Below, piece by piece: positions 17,207-26,566 of a DNA stretch of 64,000 nucleotides (positions are counted from its first letter, which is position 1; every line of letters begins with the position of its first letter). The notes under the pieces were generated by a model. The model saw only the letters and a list, made by a program, of their open reading frames with translations. It did not search any database and was not told the origin of the DNA. Both the position numbers and the translations under genes were made by a program. This stretch comes from Apilactobacillus kunkeei (lineage in GTDB: Bacteria; Bacillota; Bacilli; Lactobacillales; Lactobacillaceae). The DNA lies in NCBI RefSeq assembly GCF_001308195.1, contig NZ_JXDF01000012.1, forward strand, positions 79,262 through 143,261. Reading direction: 5' to 3'.

Positions 17207-18868
17207 ATGAGAAGAAAACCGATCGTCAAATCATTGCTGTATGTCCTGAGTGCCAGTGCCGTTATTTCAGCAGGACATGTTTATGTTTCACATGCGGATG
17301 ATTTAGACAATGGTGCAAATAATACTGCCACTGCAGCTACTGTTACCACAAACGTTACTAATGCTTCAACCAATAATATTTTGGGATCACAGTTAACTGC
17401 TGACAACTTTATTTCAACAATTTCACCAATTGCTCAATCTATTGCAAAAAGCAATAATCTATATGCTTCAACAATGGTTGCTCAAGCAGCACTAGAAAGT
17501 GGTTATGGAACTAGTTACTTAACGCAAATTGCTAACAACTTGTTTGGTATTAAATCATTTGATGGTACCGGTGTTAAGCTAAAGACTTCGGAATACAATT
17601 CCAAGGGACAAGCATATAGCACTGACGCATACTTTAAGAGCTATAACAGTGTGATAGACAGTCTTCAAGGCTACGCCACTTTTCTAACTGTTAATTCACG
17701 TTATGCCAACGTATTTAAGTCACAATCTAAGGACGGATTCGAAGCAGCAACCAACATCCAAAAAGATGGTTATGCAACCGATCCAAGTTATGCTACTAAG
17801 TTAACTAATATCATTAATACTTATAACCTAACTGCCTTAGACGGTAATACAACATCAACTACTACTAATACCAATAACAATACAAGTACGCCAAGTACTC
17901 CAAGCACGCCAAATACAAATAGTAGTAGCAACACGACAAACATAAACACAAATAGTAGTAGTAATACGACAAACACAAATAATACTACTAACACTCAACC
18001 CACAACTACAAAGCCTGAGAAGACACTAGCGACTGCTACTTATACATATGGTAATCCGCTAGAAACTTTCCAATTATCATCTAAGTTTGCAAATTACAAC
18101 TTATACACTCACGTTAAAGATACTACTGATAATAATGAGACCGGCAATTGGCCTAGTCATCTAAAAGCAGGAAGTAACGTATACGTCGATTGTTTAGCTG
18201 TGCGTACCTACAAGGGTGCAAGTACTACTTGGTATCGAATCAAGACTAGCAAGCACGCCAAGAGTTATTGGGTAAGTGCTAAGGCCATTGATTTTCCAAC
18301 CATTCACGTTAAAGATTACAATGGTAAGGCAAAACTAAGTCACGCAAACCGTGGACTATACAGCAATGCTTTCAATTCTCAAACATTAGCTAAATCACTA
18401 GGTTCATCCAATAGTTATAAGGATCAAACATTTAACGTAAACCAAATTGCTACCTACACTTATCACGGTAAGGAAAACACTTGGTACCGTATCAATGTTT
18501 CCAACCTAGGAGATGTTTGGATAAACAAGACAGGTGTTACTTACACCAAGGCCGAAAAGAAGAAAGTTACTAAAAAGAAGGCTAAGAAGGTTGCAAAAAA
18601 GAAGACAACCACTAAGTCATCAGTTTATGCAAAAGCATCAGGACATGCATATTTGAATAACTACGGTAAGTTTGCTCTATACAACCATATTCCTGGTACC
18701 TATAAGCACATTCAAAAGACCGCTTGGTCACAAGTAAAGGTACCAAAGGATTACAAGGTTGGCGTTAATTTAAAGGGAATTAGAACTGAGTACAACACTA
18801 CTTGGTATCGTATCGTTTTAAATCATAAGAATTATTGGATTTCTGCCAAATCACTACTTTTTTATTAA
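17207..18868 (+). CDS. Secreted GH73 glucosaminidase (autolysin) with C-terminal SH3/GW-like repeats
   Basis: Peptidoglycan hydrolase. A signal peptide (residues about 1-31, ending SHA) is followed by a GH73 domain (about 60-205) with AQAALESGYGTSYLT, which contains the catalytic Glu, and NNLFGIKSF. A low-complexity Asn/Ser/Thr/Pro linker (about 210-275) leads to three related wall-binding modules of about 65-75 residues; each has TTWYRI or NTWYRI and two end in YWVSAK or YWISAK. A Lys-rich stretch (about 443-470) splits the second and third modules. Start ATG follows GGAGAG. Likely in one transcript with the 40-residue basic ORF. Probable role: cell separation or wall turnover. Confidence 0.9.
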   Translation: MRRKPIVKSLLYVLSASAVISAGHVYVSHADDLDNGANNTATAATVTTNVTNASTNNILGSQLTADNFISTISPIAQSIAKSNNLYASTMVAQAALESGYGTSYLTQIANNLFGIKSFDGTGVKLKTSEYNSKGQAYSTDAYFKSYNSVIDSLQGYATFLTVNSRYANVFKSQSKDGFEAATNIQKDGYATDPSYATKLTNIINTYNLTALDGNTTSTTTNTNNNTSTPSTPSTPNTNSSSNTTNINTNSSSNTTNTNNTTNTQPTTTKPEKTLATATYTYGNPLETFQLSSKFANYNLYTHVKDTTDNNETGNWPSHLKAGSNVYVDCLAVRTYKGASTTWYRIKTSKHAKSYWVSAKAIDFPTIHVKDYNGKAKLSHANRGLYSNAFNSQTLAKSLGSSNSYKDQTFNVNQIATYTYHGKENTWYRINVSNLGDVWINKTGVTYTKAEKKKVTKKKAKKVAKKKTTTKSSVYAKASGHAYLNNYGKFALYNHIPGTYKHIQKTAWSQVKVPKDYKVGVNLKGIRTEYNTTWYRIVLNHKNYWISAKSLLFY

Positions 18869-18933
18869 TTTGATATAATTGGTAGTTAGTTTTATAATGA
18901 TTAAATCGAAATAAAATATAGGAAGTATTAAGA

Positions 18934-20091
18934 ATGACTGAAGATTATAAGATTAAGGTTCAAAACGTAACTAAAGAGTACGATTTGTTCAAAACACAAG
19001 CTGATAAATTAAAATCATTTTTCTCCATTAAGACTGATGTTCCTCATTTCTGGTCACTAATGGGAGTATCTTTTGAAGTTAAACCAGGTGAAGCACTTGG
19101 TTTAATTGGTGTTAACGGTTCAGGTAAATCAACTATTTCTAACATTATTTCTGGAATTATTCCTCAAACAACTGGTTATGTTGATGTAAAGGGTGACACT
19201 TCAATCGTTGCTATTAGTGCAGGTCTAAGAAAGAACCTAACTGGTAGAGAAAATATTAGATTGAAGTCATTGATGCAAGGTTTAACTAACGAAGAAATCG
19301 ATGCATTAATGGACGACATCGTTTCATTTGCTGATATTGGTGACTTTGTGGACCAACCGGTTAAGAGTTACTCATCAGGTATGAAATCACGTCTAGGATT
19401 CTCAATCGCCGTACACATTAACCCTGACATCTTGATCATTGATGAAGCATTATCTGTGGGGGATGATACTTTCTACCAAAAGTGTGTGGACAAGATTGCT
19501 GACTTTAAAGAACAAGGTAAGACTATTATCTTCGTTTCTCACTCACTAAAACAAATTGAATTCTTATGTGACCGTGTTGCTTGGATTAACTACGGTAAGC
19601 TAAGAATGATTGGTGAAACTCAAGAAGTAACTACTAAGTACCGTGAGTTTATTGAATGGTTCAAGAAGCTATCTAAGAAAGATAAGGCTAAATTTGAAGC
19701 AGAACAAAAACAAATTCAAAAAGACTTTGATATCGATGAATACCAAAGACAAGTTACTGAAGAAGAACAAGCACAACATCCAGACGATAAGCATGTTGCC
19801 GCTAAGGTTAAGAAGCGTTTCTACGGCTCAGTAATTAGTGAAAAGATGCCTAAGACATCAGTTCTATTTACTTGGTTAGTAACTATCGCTACTTTATTCT
19901 TCTGCTTAGTTAACGTTTCAGGACATCCACTAAGCCACATCATTGAACACCCAGCATCAATCGTAAAACCAACTAAGAAGTTAGTATTACCTAAGGGTGT
20001 TGCTAAAGATAACAAGAAGACTACAAAGAAACATCATAAAAAGACCGCTACTGAAAAGAAGACATCATCAGTAAAGGCAACTATTAAATAA
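18934..20091 (+). CDS. tagH: Teichoic acid export ABC transporter ATP-binding protein (TagH-like)
   Basis: ATPase of the wall teichoic acid flippase. The 385 residues contain Walker A GVNGSGKSTISN (near 61), the signature SYSSGMKSRLGFS and Walker B DILIIDEAL. The N-terminal VTKEYDLFKTQADKLKSFF is typical of TagH/polysaccharide-export ATPases, and a charged coiled region and one membrane helix (about 305-328) follow. The C-terminus ends in a short Lys-rich tail and lacks the long extracellular domain of Bacillus TagH (about 527 residues). The permease gene tagG is not next to it. It could serve another exported polymer, but the N-terminal half favours TagH. Confidence 0.82.
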   Translation: MTEDYKIKVQNVTKEYDLFKTQADKLKSFFSIKTDVPHFWSLMGVSFEVKPGEALGLIGVNGSGKSTISNIISGIIPQTTGYVDVKGDTSIVAISAGLRKNLTGRENIRLKSLMQGLTNEEIDALMDDIVSFADIGDFVDQPVKSYSSGMKSRLGFSIAVHINPDILIIDEALSVGDDTFYQKCVDKIADFKEQGKTIIFVSHSLKQIEFLCDRVAWINYGKLRMIGETQEVTTKYREFIEWFKKLSKKDKAKFEAEQKQIQKDFDIDEYQRQVTEEEQAQHPDDKHVAAKVKKRFYGSVISEKMPKTSVLFTWLVTIATLFFCLVNVSGHPLSHIIEHPASIVKPTKKLVLPKGVAKDNKKTTKKHHKKTATEKKTSSVKATIK

Positions 20092-20095
20092 TCAA

Positions 20096-20127
20096 AAAAT
20101 CCGTTTTCTTTGAACGGATTTTTTTTG
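20096..20127 (+). terminator. Rho-independent terminator after tagH
   Basis: Stem AAATCCGTT/GAACGGATTT (one mismatch) with loop TTCTTT and a run of eight T. Confidence 0.85.
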
Positions 20128-20147
20128 CGAGGGGAGATTAAATTAAG

Positions 20148-20468
20148 ATGGCTAAAGAAATGAAGAGTCATGAAACATTGGATTTAATTGAACAAATTAC
20201 TAGATTAGATGGTACCAAGTACATGGAAATTAGTAACATGGTTCAAAACGGGAGAGCTGAACTAGCTGCAGAACGAGGCTTTATTAAGGAAGTTCGAATC
20301 CTGCAACTAAACATTCCGCATTCAGAACACGTTATTAATTACGAAAACTACATTAATGAAAATTTTGAAATGCCTGATGAAAGCATGGATCATTTTGAAG
20401 AATGGACCAAGACACCAGAAATGGAAAAAGAAGTGGCCATGATTCTAAAAGAAAATCACGTTGGATAA
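20148..20468 (+). CDS. Hypothetical protein, 106 residues
   Basis: I do not recognise a family. The protein is acidic, soluble and mostly predicted helical: an N-terminal stretch (MAKEMKSHETLDLIEQITRL), a central region LAAERGFIKEVRILQLN, and an acidic end (DESMDHFEEW). No cysteine or metal motif and no signal peptide. The ATG at 20148 follows GAGGGGA (20129-20135) at slightly long spacing. It has its own terminators on both sides, so it is a single-gene unit. Confidence 0.7.
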   Translation: MAKEMKSHETLDLIEQITRLDGTKYMEISNMVQNGRAELAAERGFIKEVRILQLNIPHSEHVINYENYINENFEMPDESMDHFEEWTKTPEMEKEVAMILKENHVG

Positions 20469-20472
20469 CAAA

Positions 20473-20510
20473 AAAAGGAAGTCATCGGTAGGTTGATGAC
20501 TTCCTTTTAT
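20473..20510 (+). terminator. Rho-independent terminator after the 106-residue gene
   Basis: Perfect 10-bp stem GGAAGTCATC/GATGACTTCC, loop of 8, then TTTT; A-run before it allows some bidirectional function. Confidence 0.85.
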
Positions 20511-20741
20511 AATATGTGTCCACTTCTAATGCTGCGAAAAAATAATAGCTAAATAACGAGCAACATTTAGTGGGATGACTTGAATATGTACTATTTATTA
20601 TAAATGATGATATTTAGTATGACAATAAAAAATTTGAAAAAAATTAAAAAAGTACGACATTTGTCGTGTTATTATTAAACCAATTCGATATCACTTATCG
20701 ACGATAGGATTAGGTATATTAACAACGGGAGAGTATTATTC
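20511..20741. other. Gene-free AT-rich spacer with operator-like palindrome
   Basis: About 230 bases without a credible gene. It contains the palindrome ACGACA-TT-TGTCGT at 20654-20667 directly before an extended -10 (TG-T-TATTAT, 20667-20675) that would drive the small membrane protein gene at 20742. Nothing else stands out. Confidence 0.5.
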
Positions 20742-21008
20742 ATGAAAACAATTATTAAGGAAATATTATTAAATATCGCATTATACATCTTTCCACTCAT
20801 TTTTATTATTAGTGGAATCAGTGGATCAAATGTAATGTATGTTGTTGGATTTATCCTAGCTGGAATTATTAGCGTTCTAATGGTGCTTATGTACACAACA
20901 TACATATTTACCCATAAAAAAGGAGAAAGGGCCTTATATCGCATTATTTTACTGATAATCGAAATAATTATCCTTCTATTCTGTATTTACGTCGTTTTTA
21001 CTAGATAA
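20742..21008 (+). CDS. Small membrane protein, 88 residues
   Basis: Not recognised. It has three hydrophobic helices (about 8-26, 31-52, 66-86) and a short basic cytoplasmic loop (HKKGERALYR). ATG follows GGGAGAG (20728-20734). It is isolated, with its own candidate promoter and an ACGA-N6-TCGT palindrome upstream, and a hairpin with T-run 67 bases downstream. The palindrome suggests a regulated gene; the function cannot be inferred. Confidence 0.65.
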   Translation: MKTIIKEILLNIALYIFPLIFIISGISGSNVMYVVGFILAGIISVLMVLMYTTYIFTHKKGERALYRIILLIIEIIILLFCIYVVFTR

Positions 21009-21042
21009 TTTATATTATTATTAGAAAATGATTAGAAAACTA

Positions 21043-21104
21043 TTGAAATTTTAATCTCACAGTACTATATTATTGTTAACGCAAAAAAAGGCGTTAACTT
21101 TTTT
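21043..21104 (+). promoter_or_regulatory. Promoter overlapped by an inverted repeat before the aminotransferase gene
   Basis: TTGAAA (21043-21048) - 17 bases - TATATT (21066-21071) is a near-consensus promoter. An inverted repeat GTTAACGC/GCGTTAAC (21075-21082, 21091-21098) with seven A in the loop and six T after it begins just past the -10. It can be the terminator of the upstream gene, an operator, or an attenuator. Confidence 0.55.
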
Positions 21105-21126
21105 ATTAAGAATGGAGTGATTTTGT

Positions 21127-22314
21127 ATGGATTTCAAGTTTTCAAGTCGTGTACCGAATGTAGATAATGATGTGGTGGGAGAAATTTTAAAGGTAGCTGG
21201 TGATCCAGAAATCATTTCATTTGCTGGTGGGCTACCTGCACCCGAATTATTCCCGGTAAAGGAAATGCACGAAGCAGCCGATAAGGTTTTTGAAAAACAC
21301 GGTGCTGAAGCATTACAATATACCGCTGCAATCGGTAACCCGCATTTACGAGAATTAATCGTTGAGCGAATGCAAACCAACAAAGAAGTAACAACCACTG
21401 TGGATAATGTTTGTATTACCACTGGTTCAGAACAATCAATCGACTTAGTTGCTAAGATGATGGTTGATAAAGGTGACGTTATCTTAGTTGAAAAACCAAC
21501 ATATCTTTGTGCGTTAGACGTATTTAGAAGTTATGGAGCCAAGGTTGTGGGTGTTGATATGGATGAAGAAGGTATGAAGATGGATGCCTTAGATGAAAAA
21601 TTAAGTGAATATCCAGATACTAAGTTCATCTACACAATTCCTAACTTCCAAAACCCAACCGGTCGTACCATGACTGCTGAACGTCGTGCTAAAATGGTTG
21701 AATTAGCAGAAGCACATGGTGTAACCATTCTAGAAGATGACCCATATGGTGAAATCAGATACTCAGGTGTTGCTGTACCACCAGTTAAACACTTTGATAA
21801 GAATGGAACAGTGGTGTACATGAACACATTCTCAAAGATCTTAGCCCCAGGGATGAGATTAGGATGGATTGTGGCTGATAAGAAATTTATCGATATGTTC
21901 GTTGTTATGAAGCAATCTGCTGACTTACATTCAGATAACTTATCACAATTTATCGTTGCTCAATACATGGAAGACAACGACTTAGACAAACATATTAAGG
22001 CTATTTCAGATGTTTACTACGAACGTGCATCTCTTATGTTAAAGGAAATTGATGAACAATTCCCAGCAGGCGTTAAGCATAGTAATCCAGAAGGTGGAAT
22101 GTTTATCTGGGTAGAAGTACCCGGAAACGTTAATACCATGGACTTATTTAACAACTGTGTTAAGCATAATGTTGCCTTTGTACCAGGGGAACCATTCTAT
22201 CCTGATGAAGTAATCCCAGGAACATTTAGAATGAACTTCTCCAACATGAAAGCAGATCAAATTCATGAAGGTGTTCGCCGTATGGCCGCAGCCATTGATG
22301 AAATGATGAATTAA
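21127..22314 (+). CDS. PLP-dependent aminotransferase, class I/II (LysN/aromatic type)
   Basis: Fold-type I aminotransferase of 395 residues. Features: ISFAGGLPAPELFPV near the start, QYTAAIGNPHLRELI, PNFQNPTGRTMTAERR, EDDPYGEIRY, and the PLP-lysine motif MNTFSKILAPGMRLGW. This pattern is that of the 2-aminoadipate/aromatic/branched-chain aminotransferases (MocR-catalytic-like) without the DNA-binding domain. The amino acid substrate cannot be set from sequence. Start ATG 21127 follows GGAGTG. The gene has its own promoter and terminator. Confidence 0.9.
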   Translation: MDFKFSSRVPNVDNDVVGEILKVAGDPEIISFAGGLPAPELFPVKEMHEAADKVFEKHGAEALQYTAAIGNPHLRELIVERMQTNKEVTTTVDNVCITTGSEQSIDLVAKMMVDKGDVILVEKPTYLCALDVFRSYGAKVVGVDMDEEGMKMDALDEKLSEYPDTKFIYTIPNFQNPTGRTMTAERRAKMVELAEAHGVTILEDDPYGEIRYSGVAVPPVKHFDKNGTVVYMNTFSKILAPGMRLGWIVADKKFIDMFVVMKQSADLHSDNLSQFIVAQYMEDNDLDKHIKAISDVYYERASLMLKEIDEQFPAGVKHSNPEGGMFIWVEVPGNVNTMDLFNNCVKHNVAFVPGEPFYPDEVIPGTFRMNFSNMKADQIHEGVRRMAAAIDEMMN

Positions 22315-22323
22315 GCACACAAA

Positions 22324-22356
22324 AAAAGGACTTACCAATTTGGTAAGTCCTTTTTA
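22324..22356. terminator. Bidirectional terminator between the aminotransferase gene and kup
   Basis: Perfect stem AAAAGGACTTACCA/TGGTAAGTCCTTTT around ATT (22324-22354), between convergent genes. Confidence 0.9.
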
Positions 22357-22358
22357 TT

Positions 22359-24395
22359 TTATATGTTATGTCTTGTATGAATTGAGTGGTAAATCTTTCT
22401 TTGTACTAAATATTGATCATGTTGCATGGTAATAAATAGTGGAGAAGATTCTTCGATAACATTACTGAATTCCAAACCATACCATGAGATAGGGGAAGCA
22501 GTGATGTTTTGTAGGAAGATACGTCCAGAGATTAATTGTCTGTCAAAGGCATTGATTTCTGAGTTCAACGCTAAGTCAGAAGGACGTTCGTTGATGATAA
22601 CGAACTTGAAGTCTCCAACGTTACCAGGTTTACCATTTGAAGTATACTTTTGCTTTTGTGGATCGATAACACCTTGCTTGATTAGGTAGTTAACAATTTG
22701 GTGTAGGTAGATACTTACACTTTGTTGCTTTCTAAATCCAAGGTATAGTTGAACGTCAACAACGTTCTTAGTATCCAACAAGTCAACAGTGTAGTTACTT
22801 TCATAAGGATTACTTGTTTCATTAACAGTAACGAACCAGTATACCTTAGCTCGCTTTGGTTCCTTGTCTAAGATTGAATACATTGTACTACGCTTGATTT
22901 GGTAGTCGTTCTTAATCTTAGTCATGTATACCAAGTTAGAAGTGTATAGCGGAATTGATTCGTCTTCACTCAAAGCAGATAGTTGATCTTTGTAGTGAGT
23001 AAGTGAAACGTATTCGCTTTCCTTTTCGTAATGGTCACGACGCTTGTTACCGAAGTACCATAGAATCATGACGATTAGGATAGCACCCATGATGATTAGA
23101 GTAACGAAACCACCATGAACGAACTTAATAATACTTGCAATGAAGAATGTAAATTCGATAACTGCGAAGAATGCAGCGATGAAGAAAGCCCATAGTCTTC
23201 TCATCTTACCTGATAGGTATTCGAATAGAAGAACAGTAGTCATAAGCATAGTAATTGTAATTGCTAAACCATATGCAGATTCCATTCTTTCTGAACTACC
23301 GAATGACCAAACAACGATGAAGGTAACGATACATAGGAACCAGTTAACAGTTGAAATGTAAATTTGGCTACGAACGTTACTTGGATGTCTAACAATCATT
23401 CGAGGTAAGAACTTAAGACCAATTGCTTCATCAACTAAAGTAAATGATCCAGTAATCAATGCTTGAGAAGCGATGATTGCGGCTAAAGCTGCAATTACAA
23501 TCGCAAATCCACGAAGTGAATCAGGAAGCATTTCATAGAATGGGTTTAAGTTACTTAAGTTAGCAAATTGAGGGTTATGAGCATTGTTGATAACCCAAGC
23601 ACCTTGTCCTAAGTAGTTCATGATTAGGGCAAAGTAAACGAATGGCCAAGTACCGTAGATGTTCTTCTTACCAACGTGACCCATGTCTGAATACAATGCT
23701 TCAGCACCGGTAGTTGCCAAGAAGATACTACCTAGAATAAAAATACCAGCTTTGTTAACGGGACTGAATAGAATTTCAATCGCATATACTGGGTTAAAGG
23801 CACCTAGGATAGCAGGGTATTTTAGTAGGTTCACAATTCCCATTACTGCTAGGAAGGTAAACCAGATAAACATTACAGGTCCAAATGAGTTACCAATGAT
23901 TCCAGTTCCAAATCTTTGGATTAAGAACAAAACCAAAAGTACACATGAAGTAATGATTAAGACGTTTTGTTGTGAATTACTAAATGAAATCGGACCAAAG
24001 TGTTGGCCTTTCAAACCTTCAAGAGCGGACGTTACGGAAACCGCAGGGGTCAAAGTACCGTCGGCTAACAATGCGGCACCACCGATTAAAGCAGGCCAAA
24101 CTAGCCATTTTGCTTTTCTTCTAACTAAAGCGAAGAGGGCGAAAATACCACCTTCACCGTTGTTATCAGCACGCATCGTAATCAATACGTATTTAATTGT
24201 TGTAATCACCATTAATGTCCATATGATTAATGAAATTGATCCAATTATGTAGAATGGTTTGATGTTGGACATCTTACCAGCATTACCAATAATTGAATTC
24301 ATTACATATAGAGGTGAAGTACCGATATCACCATAGACAATTCCTAAGGTGATTAGCATTCCCATAATGGAAATCTTATCAAATTTAGCTTTCAT
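22359..24395 (-). CDS. kup: Low-affinity potassium uptake protein Kup
   Basis: K+/H+ symporter of the KUP/HAK/KT family. The 678 residues begin with a family hallmark (GIVYGDIGTSPLYVMNSII), followed by MRADNNGEGGIFALFALVRR and LADGTLTPAVSVTSALEGL, about 12 membrane helices in the first 450 residues, then a soluble C-terminal domain. ATG 24395 has GGAGGA 8 bases upstream; the TTG at 24410 lies inside that ribosome site. In lactococci and lactobacilli Kup-type proteins are controlled by cyclic di-AMP, and cdaA is in this window; regulation here is inference. Confidence 0.95.
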   Translation of the reverse strand: MKAKFDKISIMGMLITLGIVYGDIGTSPLYVMNSIIGNAGKMSNIKPFYIIGSISLIIWTLMVITTIKYVLITMRADNNGEGGIFALFALVRRKAKWLVWPALIGGAALLADGTLTPAVSVTSALEGLKGQHFGPISFSNSQQNVLIITSCVLLVLFLIQRFGTGIIGNSFGPVMFIWFTFLAVMGIVNLLKYPAILGAFNPVYAIEILFSPVNKAGIFILGSIFLATTGAEALYSDMGHVGKKNIYGTWPFVYFALIMNYLGQGAWVINNAHNPQFANLSNLNPFYEMLPDSLRGFAIVIAALAAIIASQALITGSFTLVDEAIGLKFLPRMIVRHPSNVRSQIYISTVNWFLCIVTFIVVWSFGSSERMESAYGLAITITMLMTTVLLFEYLSGKMRRLWAFFIAAFFAVIEFTFFIASIIKFVHGGFVTLIIMGAILIVMILWYFGNKRRDHYEKESEYVSLTHYKDQLSALSEDESIPLYTSNLVYMTKIKNDYQIKRSTMYSILDKEPKRAKVYWFVTVNETSNPYESNYTVDLLDTKNVVDVQLYLGFRKQQSVSIYLHQIVNYLIKQGVIDPQKQKYTSNGKPGNVGDFKFVIINERPSDLALNSEINAFDRQLISGRIFLQNITASPISWYGLEFSNVIEESSPLFITMQHDQYLVQRKIYHSIHTRHNI

Positions 24396-24545
24396 GACTA
24401 AATCCTCCAAAAGTAATTATGTAAAATTCACACATTGATAAAGTACAATTTACCACTTATTTAAGCTAGTTTAAAGAAAAATCTGAAAAACATTTCTTTA
24501 AATGTTAAATTATAGGTTAGTAACATCAATATTATTACTAGGACG

Positions 24546-25658
24546 GTGTGCAAAAAATTGATACGAACAATTTTCAAAAATATTATTTCAGATACGGTCT
24601 TAAAGATTGTAGCTGCAATCTTTTTAATCCTATTAATATTCAAACCAATGAACATCAAAGACATTGATTTAGACACCATCATGATTTTGTTTAACCTAAT
24701 GTTAATCATCTCGTTAGTTAAACGAGCAAAGATTTTAGCTTACATAAGTAACTCGATTATAAACCATGTCCAAACAACACGCCAAATAACTGCTTATATT
24801 ACAATCACATCCTTTGTATTATCCATGTTTGTGACCAATGACGTTGCAATCATTACACTAGTACCATTATATATTTTGATTGCTAAACAGTTAAAGCTAT
24901 CGATAGTGTATCCGACGGTGTTAATTACGATTGCGGCCAACTTAGGAAGTGCGTTTACACCGATTGGGAATCCACAGAATGTGTTCTTAGTTGAGTTTTA
25001 CCATATTTCAATTCAGTCTTTCTTTGCCAATTCATTGATACTGTTGGTAATGGGGATGATTTCGATACTGGTATTAGTCTTGTTTAGTGAAAACAAACCA
25101 CTACAAGAAACACCAACTGAAGACATTAAAATCAATAAGATTCATTTATTAATGATTGCCGGATTGTTTGTATTAGTCTTACTAGCCCAGTTTTCATTGT
25201 TATCAATTTGGATTGATACATTGATTACTCTAGTAGTAGTTGAAATATTTTCTCCTAGAAGCATCGCCGATGTGGATTACTCACTATTATTGTTGTTTGT
25301 CTTCTTTTTCTTGATTGTGGGGATGCTAAGCCGCATTGATCTTGTCGTTTCATTGATTCATCAGTTCACACAAGATGGCATTCATACCTATATAACATCG
25401 ATTATCACCAGTCAGTTCATCAGTAATGTTCCTTCGGCCGTGTTGTTGTCCAAATTTTCTGCTGATTTTAAATCCATCTATTATGGAGTGTCGATTGGTG
25501 GACTTGGGACTTTGGTTGCCTCATTGGCCAATTTATTGGCATACAAACAAGTATCACTGAATGCATCACATGCGAGTGGCAAATTTTTGAAGGAATTTAC
25601 TTTCATCAACTTAATATTATTGTTAGTGTTGTCATTGTTAAAGATTATCTTAATTTAA
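24546..25658 (+). CDS. ArsB/NhaD superfamily permease (YbiR-like)
   Basis: Ion-transporter superfamily membrane protein of 370 residues with about 10-11 helices. Recognisable segments are FVTNDVAIITLVPLYILIAK and the duplicated loop ANLGSAFTPIGNPQNVF, typical of ArsB/NhaD/CitMHS proteins; a matching second loop SQFISNVPSAVLLS occurs near residue 290. The transported ion is unknown. GTG at 24546 is the annotated start; AGGA sits only 2 bases away, and TTG at 24558 is an alternative. Divergent from kup with a 150-base shared upstream region. Confidence 0.8.
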   Translation: MCKKLIRTIFKNIISDTVLKIVAAIFLILLIFKPMNIKDIDLDTIMILFNLMLIISLVKRAKILAYISNSIINHVQTTRQITAYITITSFVLSMFVTNDVAIITLVPLYILIAKQLKLSIVYPTVLITIAANLGSAFTPIGNPQNVFLVEFYHISIQSFFANSLILLVMGMISILVLVLFSENKPLQETPTEDIKINKIHLLMIAGLFVLVLLAQFSLLSIWIDTLITLVVVEIFSPRSIADVDYSLLLLFVFFFLIVGMLSRIDLVVSLIHQFTQDGIHTYITSIITSQFISNVPSAVLLSKFSADFKSIYYGVSIGGLGTLVASLANLLAYKQVSLNASHASGKFLKEFTFINLILLLVLSLLKIILI

Positions 25659-25732
25659 TGTCAGAAAATTTCATTTTGTGGAATTTGTGTCATAATTAAA
25701 ATAATGAATTCTTTTGGAAAGGAATGATTTTA

Positions 25733-26518
25733 ATGTACACAGATTTAAATGGAAAGGTAGCGGTAGTTACTGGTGCCTCAAAGGGAATTGGAAAAGCCAT
25801 TGCGCTTCGTTTGGCACAAGAACACATGAAGTTAGTGTTCAACTATCATTCAGATCAAAATGGGGCACAAGAAGCCGTTGACCAAATTCGTGAAAACGGG
25901 GGAGACGCAGTTGCCGTCCAAGCTGACGTTTCAAAAGAAGAAGACGTAAACAAGTTAGTTAAGACAGCTGTTGAACAATTTGGTGATATGGACCTATTTA
26001 TCAACAACGCTGGAATGGAAAAGGAAACTCCAACTCACAAGCTAGCGCTTGAAGATTGGAAACGAGTAATTGATGTTAACTTAACAGGTACATTCTTAGG
26101 TACCAAGGCAGCATTGAATTACTTCTTGGATCACAAACGTGAAGGAAACATTATCAACATGTCTTCAGTTCACCAATTGATTTCATGGCCACACTTTGCA
26201 GATTATGCTGCATCAAAGGGTGGAAGCAAACTATTCACTGAAACAGTTGCGAAGGAATACGCTGAACAAGGCATTCGTGTGAACGGAATTGCGCCTGGTG
26301 CAATTAACACACCAATCAATGCTAAGAAGTTCGCAGATCCAGAATTATACGCACAAACAGCTGAATTAGTTCCAATGAATCGTATTGGTAAACCAGAAGA
26401 AGTGGCTGCTGCCGCTGCATGGTTAGCTTCTACAGAGTCATCATACGTAACTGGTGAAACCATTTATGTTGATGGTGGTATGAAACTATACCCAGAATTT
26501 AAAGATGGTCGTGGATAA
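25733..26518 (+). CDS. SDR-family oxidoreductase, glucose 1-dehydrogenase-like
   Basis: Classical short-chain dehydrogenase of 261 residues. The cofactor motif is TGASKGIGKAIA (TGxxxGxG), with NNAG at about 87-90, a catalytic Ser in NMSSVHQ, and YAASKGG (YxxxK). Length and ending (YVTGETIYVDGGMKLYPEF) match Bacillus-type glucose 1-dehydrogenases, but many SDRs share this form and the substrate is unproven. ATG 25733 has GGAAAGGA at good distance; ATG 25724 is too close to it. A strong terminator follows. Confidence 0.88.
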   Translation: MYTDLNGKVAVVTGASKGIGKAIALRLAQEHMKLVFNYHSDQNGAQEAVDQIRENGGDAVAVQADVSKEEDVNKLVKTAVEQFGDMDLFINNAGMEKETPTHKLALEDWKRVIDVNLTGTFLGTKAALNYFLDHKREGNIINMSSVHQLISWPHFADYAASKGGSKLFTETVAKEYAEQGIRVNGIAPGAINTPINAKKFADPELYAQTAELVPMNRIGKPEEVAAAAAWLASTESSYVTGETIYVDGGMKLYPEFKDGRG

Positions 26519-26529
26519 AATTCCACCAA

Positions 26530-26562
26530 AAAAGATGGTATCAATTCGATACCATCTTTTTT
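26530..26562. terminator. Bidirectional terminator between the SDR gene and the efflux gene
   Basis: Perfect 13-bp stem AAAAGATGGTATC/GATACCATCTTTT with loop AATTC. Confidence 0.9.
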
Positions 26563-26566
26563 ATTT

